A program made the position numbers and the translations under genes. Below are positions 7,518-10,657 of a stretch of DNA of 10,657 bases, piece by piece (position 1 is the stretch's first letter; every line of letters begins with the position of its first letter). Source of the DNA: Bacteroidales bacterium 45-6. GTDB lineage: Bacteria; Bacteroidota; Bacteroidia; Bacteroidales; Dysgonomonadaceae. The stretch lies in contig MKRS01000314.1 in assembly GCA_001897035.1 (NCBI GenBank), forward strand, positions 1 through 10,657, read 5' to 3'. The notes beneath the pieces are model-generated. The model did not search any database and was not told the DNA's origin. It saw only the letters and a list, made by a program, of their open reading frames with translations.

Positions 7518-8840
7518 ATGGAAAGAAAGCAGATTATCCTATGTATCTTGGGCTTGGCAGCAAGCATTGCGCTGCCTGCCCAAAACAAATACAGCCTCGA
7601 ATCGTGCAAACAACTGGCATTGAAAAACAACCGCCAAGTGATCAATGCTCATCTGCAAGTGCAAGCATCTGGGGAAACGAAGAAGGAGGCCTATACCAAT
7701 TTCTTCCCATCCCTGAGTGCATCCGGCCTTGGCTTCATGGCCAACAAAGGCTTGCTTTCGGGCACTACACCCGAATTCAGTCTCCCGATGGGTGATGCCA
7801 CGCTTGCGGTGCCGTCCATGCCATACAGCTTCCTGAAAAAGGGAGCGATGGGATCGATCACCCTGACGCAACCCTTGTATGCTGGAGGAAAGATCATCAA
7901 CGGAAACAAATTGGCCAAATTGGGGGAGGAAGTCAACCAGCAGAAAGTGCGGCTGAGCGAAAACCAAGTGCTGCTGCAAACCGATGGCCTCTATTGGAAC
8001 ATCGTGGCGCTGCATGAAAAAATACGTACCATCAATGCCCTGGAAGAACAGCTATACACCTTGAAGAAAGATGCCGAAGTCTCCCAAAAGGCGGGACTGG
8101 CCACCATGAACGAGGTGTTGCAGGTGAAACTGAAGATAAACGAGCTGGAGAGTTCACGCCTCACTATTGACAGCCACATCCAGGTAGCCAAAATGTCGCT
8201 TGCCCAACTGATGGGGGTGGACAGTGAAAACGGTGCCAACTTCGAGATCGAAACCCAATCGATGCAGGATCCGCAACAACCCCAAACCTTGTATGCGAAT
8301 CATCGCGAAGCCCTGAATGCCCGCGCAGAAAAAGACCTGCTGGACAAGAACGTGGATGCCGCCAAGCTGCAAACCAAGATGAAGCAAGGCGACTACCTGC
8401 CCACCGTGGCGATAGGTGCCAGCTATTCGCAAAGCAACCTAATGGACAAATGGGAAGGAAACGCCATTGGATTCGTGTCGGTGAGCATACCCATTTCGGG
8501 CTGGTGGGGAGGATCGCACGCCATCAAAAAGCAAAAAATAGAAGAGCAGATTGCGATAAATGCAAGAGCGGATGGGCAAGAGCAATTGCTGATACAAATG
8601 CAGAATGTGCGCAACGAACTCGACAATGCCTACAAGCAGATTCTAATCGCGAAAGAGTCTATCGAGCAAGCAACTGAGAATTTCAGGATCAATAGCGACC
8701 AATACAAGTCTGGAATTCTGAAAATGAGTGATTTGCTCGATGCACAATCTCTTCTCCAGAAAAGCAAGGACAAATACGTAGAGTCGTATGCAGCCTATCA
8801 GAACAAGTGTTTTGAATACTTGCAGGTGACGGGGCGCTAA
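7518..8840 (+). CDS. TolC-family outer-membrane efflux channel protein
   Basis: This 440-residue protein is the outer-membrane factor of the tripartite efflux system. Residues 1-21 form a Sec signal peptide ending ALPA before Gln22; there is no lipobox, unlike OprM-type channels. The mature protein starts with the family opening YSLESCKQLALKNNRQV and contains two outer-membrane-efflux repeats of long coiled helices with beta-strand pairs between them: about 28-235 (with FFPSLSASGLGF and ITLTQPLYAGGKI) and about 255-440 (with YLPTVAIGASYSQSN and VSVSIPISGWWGG). The end, KMSDLLDAQSLLQKSKDKYVESYAAYQ, is the classic OEP repeat ending. Length and fold are normal. It is the last gene of the operon, with the start only 4 bases after the pump stop, so translation is probably coupled. 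No clear terminator follows. Confidence 0.94.
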   Translation: MERKQIILCILGLAASIALPAQNKYSLESCKQLALKNNRQVINAHLQVQASGETKKEAYTNFFPSLSASGLGFMANKGLLSGTTPEFSLPMGDATLAVPSMPYSFLKKGAMGSITLTQPLYAGGKIINGNKLAKLGEEVNQQKVRLSENQVLLQTDGLYWNIVALHEKIRTINALEEQLYTLKKDAEVSQKAGLATMNEVLQVKLKINELESSRLTIDSHIQVAKMSLAQLMGVDSENGANFEIETQSMQDPQQPQTLYANHREALNARAEKDLLDKNVDAAKLQTKMKQGDYLPTVAIGASYSQSNLMDKWEGNAIGFVSVSIPISGWWGGSHAIKKQKIEEQIAINARADGQEQLLIQMQNVRNELDNAYKQILIAKESIEQATENFRINSDQYKSGILKMSDLLDAQSLLQKSKDKYVESYAAYQNKCFEYLQVTGR

Positions 8841-8866
8841 TACGTCGAGAGGGTCCCCCCGCATCC

Positions 8867-8899
8867 TTTGTCCCTAAAGATTTCTTTTTCATATATTTA
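8867..8899 (+). promoter_or_regulatory. candidate Bacteroidota promoter for the thioredoxin-like gene
   Basis: TTTG at 8867-8870 (-33 type) is followed after 21 bases by TATATTTA at 8892-8899, which matches 5 of 6 fixed positions of TAnnTTTG. Transcription would begin near 8905-8908, about 80 bases before the ATG at 8988 and just before the hairpin at 8917-8958. This suggests the 8988-9655 pair is a unit separate from the efflux operon. Confidence 0.45.
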
Positions 8900-8916
8900 C
8901 TCGTTAATGATGGAGG

Positions 8917-8958
8917 CTGCACCGAATCATGTTCCCTGAACATTGTCCACCGGTGCAG
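8917..8958 (+). promoter_or_regulatory. nested hairpin in the leader of the thioredoxin-like gene
   Basis: CTGCACCG (8917-8924) and CGGTGCAG (8951-8958) are perfect 8-bp complements. Inside lies a second perfect stem, ATGTTC (8929-8934) with GAACAT (8938-8943), around a 3-base CCT loop. No T run follows, so it does not look like an intrinsic terminator. It could be an mRNA leader structure or a palindromic protein-binding site. Confidence 0.45.
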
Positions 8959-8987
8959 TTCTCGTCATTTTCAATCAAAAAAATGCA

Positions 8988-9428
8988 ATGAATCCTATCC
9001 GCCTCAAACCTCAGCATTTTACTTCAGCACTCATCCTGCTTGCCTTGTTCTGTTACTTTGTGGAACACAAAATCATCGACAAACAGGCAACCACAGCTTC
9101 CGAGATTCTCCCGGAAGTAACATCTGCGAATCTGGACGACAGTATAAGCAAAGGCTTGACCATGGTGTTGTTCTACACTCCCGGATCCAACTTATCGGCC
9201 AACATGCAATCCCGCCTTGCAAAGCTCAGAAGCGAGGCTCAATCGACCGTGCGCTTCTACCAAGTGCATGTGGATGAAAGCGACAGCCTCATCCACAAAT
9301 ACAACATCTCCCTCACGCCGCTCTTGCTCACGTTCAAAGACGGGAGAGAAAATCAGAGAGCCATGGGGTTGGTACCCTCCTCCAATCTCGAAATGATTCG
9401 CGACCGTTTGATTAAAACAAAAAGATAG
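8988..9428 (+). CDS. membrane-anchored thioredoxin-fold protein lacking the CxxC cysteines
   Basis: This protein has 146 residues. Residues about 12-25 form one hydrophobic N-terminal helix (TSALILLALFCYFV), a membrane anchor or uncleaved signal, with the rest predicted in the periplasm. Residues about 56-142 read as a thioredoxin fold: strand TMVLFYTPG, helix from 70 (SANMQSRLAKLRSEA), strand VRFYQVHVDES, then ISLTPLLLTFKDG with the cis-proline position at Pro111, and a final helix. Where thioredoxins carry CxxC the sequence is Ser67-Asn-Leu-Ser70, so both redox cysteines are replaced; the only cysteine left is Cys22 in the membrane helix. Disulfide exchange is therefore not expected. I chose the ATG at 8988 over a TTG at 8943, because 8943 lies inside the upstream hairpin and adds unconserved-looking residues. 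The next gene starts 20 bases past its stop. Confidence 0.75.
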   Translation: MNPIRLKPQHFTSALILLALFCYFVEHKIIDKQATTASEILPEVTSANLDDSISKGLTMVLFYTPGSNLSANMQSRLAKLRSEAQSTVRFYQVHVDESDSLIHKYNISLTPLLLTFKDGRENQRAMGLVPSSNLEMIRDRLIKTKR

Positions 9429-9448
9429 AATTTTTAAAAAAATGACCT

Positions 9449-9655
9449 ATGGGAAATTTTACTCTTTTCATCTCCAACAACAAATATGCCACCCTCGGCA
9501 TGATCTTGGGCCTCACGCTGGGCTATCTCCACTGGTATCATGTTGGGTGTTACTGGGGAACCTATCCCCTATCGTCCGAATGCTGGGTCAATTGTGTAGC
9601 AGGATTGCTTTTCGGTGGATTTATAGGCAGCTTGTGTGCAAAAGACAAAGGATGA
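9449..9655 (+). CDS. small DUF6132-like membrane protein
   Basis: This 68-residue protein has two hydrophobic glycine-rich helices, about 13-32 (YATLGMILGLTLGYLHWY) and 47-63 (VNCVAGLLFGGFIGSLC), ending in a basic tail. The loop between them, HVGCYWGTYPLSS, resembles the family pattern I recall for DUF6132 (Gly-Cys-x-x-Gly-x-Cys-Pro-x-x-Ser). Here Cys34 is present but the second cysteine position is Tyr39. Extra cysteines occur at 45, 49 and 63. Family members usually sit near thioredoxin or rhodanese genes in Bacteroidota, as far as I recall, which matches the neighbour here. Its function is not known. The start at 9449 is the only one that gives this frame; an overlapping 105-codon frame from 9442 lacks any such pattern. 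The family assignment is from memory and moderately sure. Confidence 0.7.
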   Translation: MGNFTLFISNNKYATLGMILGLTLGYLHWYHVGCYWGTYPLSSECWVNCVAGLLFGGFIGSLCAKDKG

Positions 9656-9662
9656 ATCATGT

Positions 9663-9684
9663 AAAAAGCGGTTCAACAGCCCGC
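9663..9684 (-). terminator. possible minus-strand terminator of the cysteine hydrolase gene
   Basis: Read on the minus strand, GCGG (9684-9681) pairs with CCGC (9671-9668) across a 9-base loop and is followed at once by TTTTT (9667-9663). It lies 27 bases after the stop of the 9711-10268 gene. The stem is only 4 bp but all G-C. It sits inside a 7-bp inverted repeat (GATGAAT 9651-9657, ATTCATC 9692-9698) that could extend the structure. Confidence 0.4.
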
Positions 9685-9710
9685 CAGATACATTCATCGA
9701 AAGGATGCAG

Positions 9711-10268
9711 CTATAACGCTTCGCCCAAATACTTGTCGGTCGTCGTCACTTCAGCATAAAAATAGCTCAATGCAGCAAGAAATGCTGTCTGAACTTCATG
9801 TGCTTTCACCTTTTCACCGTTCACGGTAAGGTCTTTCGTAGCGCAAGCATCCCCAACAACGACACAGTTAAACCCGAAGTCTTTTGCTGCCCTCGCGGTG
9901 GCATCCACGCACATGTGAGTCATCATTCCGGTGATAGCCAAGTCTGTGATCCCTTTGGATTTCAGGTAATCCAAGAGTTCCGTTTCCCCGAAACTGTTCG
10001 GATAATGCTTCACCACGACCTGCTCTCTGTCAAGAGGCTTCACCGCTTCGTGTATTTCCACTCCCTGACTACCCGGCAAGAAAAACGAAGCATCCGGTCG
10101 TACCGAAAGATGCTGGATGTGTACCACCGGTAAATTGTCTTTCCTGAATCTCCCGAGTATTCGTCCCACGTTTCTAACAGCAGCTTCGGAGCCTACCAGT
10201 TCGGCTTTTCCTCCTTCGAAATAATCGTTCTGGACATCAATAATGAGAAGGGCTTTATTCTGAATCAT
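9711..10268 (-). CDS. isochorismatase-fold cysteine hydrolase
   Basis: This 185-residue cytoplasmic hydrolase belongs to the isochorismatase-like superfamily. The catalytic triad is visible: Asp11 in ALLIIDVQNDYF, Lys87 in VVVKHYPNSF, and Cys120 in GMMTHMCVDATARAA; a cis-peptide-type turn (ITGMMTH) precedes the cysteine as usual. Family members cleave isochorismate, nicotinamide, N-carbamoyl amines or other amides, and the substrate here cannot be told from sequence. The short length and absence of an aryl-carrier domain rule out an EntB-type fusion. It lies 64 bases downstream of menA on the same strand. A link to isochorismate, the precursor of menaquinone, is tempting but unsupported: true isochorismatases divert it to 2,3-dihydroxybenzoate, and no siderophore genes are seen. 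The start MIQNKALLIIDVQ fits the family well. Confidence 0.9.
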   Translation of the reverse strand: MIQNKALLIIDVQNDYFEGGKAELVGSEAAVRNVGRILGRFRKDNLPVVHIQHLSVRPDASFFLPGSQGVEIHEAVKPLDREQVVVKHYPNSFGETELLDYLKSKGITDLAITGMMTHMCVDATARAAKDFGFNCVVVGDACATKDLTVNGEKVKAHEVQTAFLAALSYFYAEVTTTDKYLGEAL

Positions 10269-10332
10269 TTTCGTTTGGCTTGTTTAGTTTATCTGAATCT
10301 TTTCTCCTGAAAACTTTGGTTTCTTGTCAAAA

Positions 10333-10657
10333 TCACCAATTACTCAACATGGCAAAAACCACCGACAAAATCAGGGCGGCTATGGAGGTCTTTTTCAAAA
10401 AAGGGTCGAGCAGATGCTTTTCTTCCGTCCGAAATATGGTAATTAAGATTTTAATGAACAGAACAGAAGTCGATAGGTACAGAAATTGGTACCAATGATT
10501 CGAATAAAGGACTGAGTAAGTGACAAAGCATCCGATTCCCAGCAAGGTCATAAAAGCATGGTAGCAACGGGCTTTGGCATAGCCCAATCTGGCGGCAATC
10601 GTGATTTTTCCCGATTTAACAACGTTATCAATATCACGCATATTGTTGATGTTAAGT
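10333..10657 (-). CDS. menA: 1,4-dihydroxy-2-naphthoate polyprenyltransferase, N-terminal part outside the window
   Basis: MenA attaches the polyprenyl chain to 1,4-dihydroxy-2-naphthoate in the inner membrane, giving demethylmenaquinone. The frame enters from the right edge and ends in TGA at 10333-10335, leaving about 107 C-terminal residues of a protein usually near 300. The first visible residues, LNINNMRDIDNVV, followed by KSGKITIAARLG, are the second conserved motif of UbiA-type prenyltransferases (N-x-x-R-D-x-x-x-D-x-x-x-G-K-x-T) that helps bind diphosphate and magnesium. Three hydrophobic helices follow, at about 44-60, 66-81 and 100-117 counted roughly from the edge. The NN-RDIDN form favours MenA over UbiA (4-hydroxybenzoate), and menaquinone is the usual Bacteroidota quinone. 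It is upstream of, and on the same strand as, the cysteine hydrolase gene. Confidence 0.85.
   Translation of the reverse strand, partial: LNINNMRDIDNVVKSGKITIAARLGYAKARCYHAFMTLLGIGCFVTYSVLYSNHWYQFLYLSTSVLFIKILITIFRTEEKHLLDPFLKKTSIAALILSVVFAMLSNW

Noticed and set aside
9442..9759. 105-codon frame overlapping the DUF6132-like gene
   Set aside because: The 9449 frame gives two clean membrane helices and the Gly-Cys loop; this frame shows no such pattern and runs into the end of the convergent hydrolase gene.
1..10657. Mobile element, CRISPR array, prophage or defence system
   Set aside because: No transposase, integrase, phage or nuclease genes, no regular spaced repeats and no tRNA-flanked attachment sites were seen; all long frames are accounted for by the listed genes.

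Overview
This window comes from a Bacteroidota chromosome, most likely order Bacteroidales. Three things point there: the proteins have a Bacteroidota flavour, the genes lack clear Shine-Dalgarno sequences and sit behind AT-rich leaders, and a box matching the Bacteroidota -7 element (TAnnTTTG) lies upstream of the AraC gene. It is mostly ordinary chromosome. I see no insertion sequence, integrase, phage gene, CRISPR array, tRNA or rRNA.

Layout. (1) 2-916 (+): the C-terminal 304 residues of 3-isopropylmalate dehydrogenase (leuB), cut by the left edge. A perfect 20-bp hairpin at 941-984 separates it from the convergent fabH. (2) 999-1988 (-): fabH, beta-ketoacyl-ACP synthase III with an intact Cys-His-Asn triad. 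(3) 1992-2291: a gene-free stretch with a GC-rich island that resembles part of the SRP RNA apical loop (weak). (4) 2292-3179 (-): an AraC-family regulator, divergent from the next operon. (5) 3361-8840 (+): a complete tripartite RND efflux operon of adaptor lipoprotein, inner-membrane pump and TolC-like outer-membrane channel, packed with gaps of 10 and 4 bases. (6) 8988-9655 (+): a membrane-anchored thioredoxin-fold protein followed by a small two-helix membrane protein of the DUF6132 type, behind a likely promoter and a nested hairpin. (7) On the minus strand, reading in from the right edge: the C-terminal part of the menaquinone prenyltransferase menA (10333-10657), then an isochorismatase-fold cysteine hydrolase (9711-10268).

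How the genes work together. The AraC protein is the obvious candidate regulator of the efflux operon, and the 181-bp divergent region carries promoter-like boxes and small repeats that could be its operator. The pump, adaptor and channel should form one envelope-spanning exporter; the substrate cannot be read from sequence. leuB, fabH and menA belong to leucine, fatty-acid and menaquinone synthesis and are ordinary housekeeping genes.

The most interesting point is the pair at 8988-9655. The thioredoxin-fold protein has Ser-Asn-Leu-Ser where the CxxC redox site should be. Its DUF6132-like neighbour keeps the first cysteine of its usual Gly-Cys...Cys-Pro motif but has Tyr in place of the second. 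Correlated loss of redox cysteines in two adjacent envelope proteins deserves a check. I did not find a clear new defence or mobile system.
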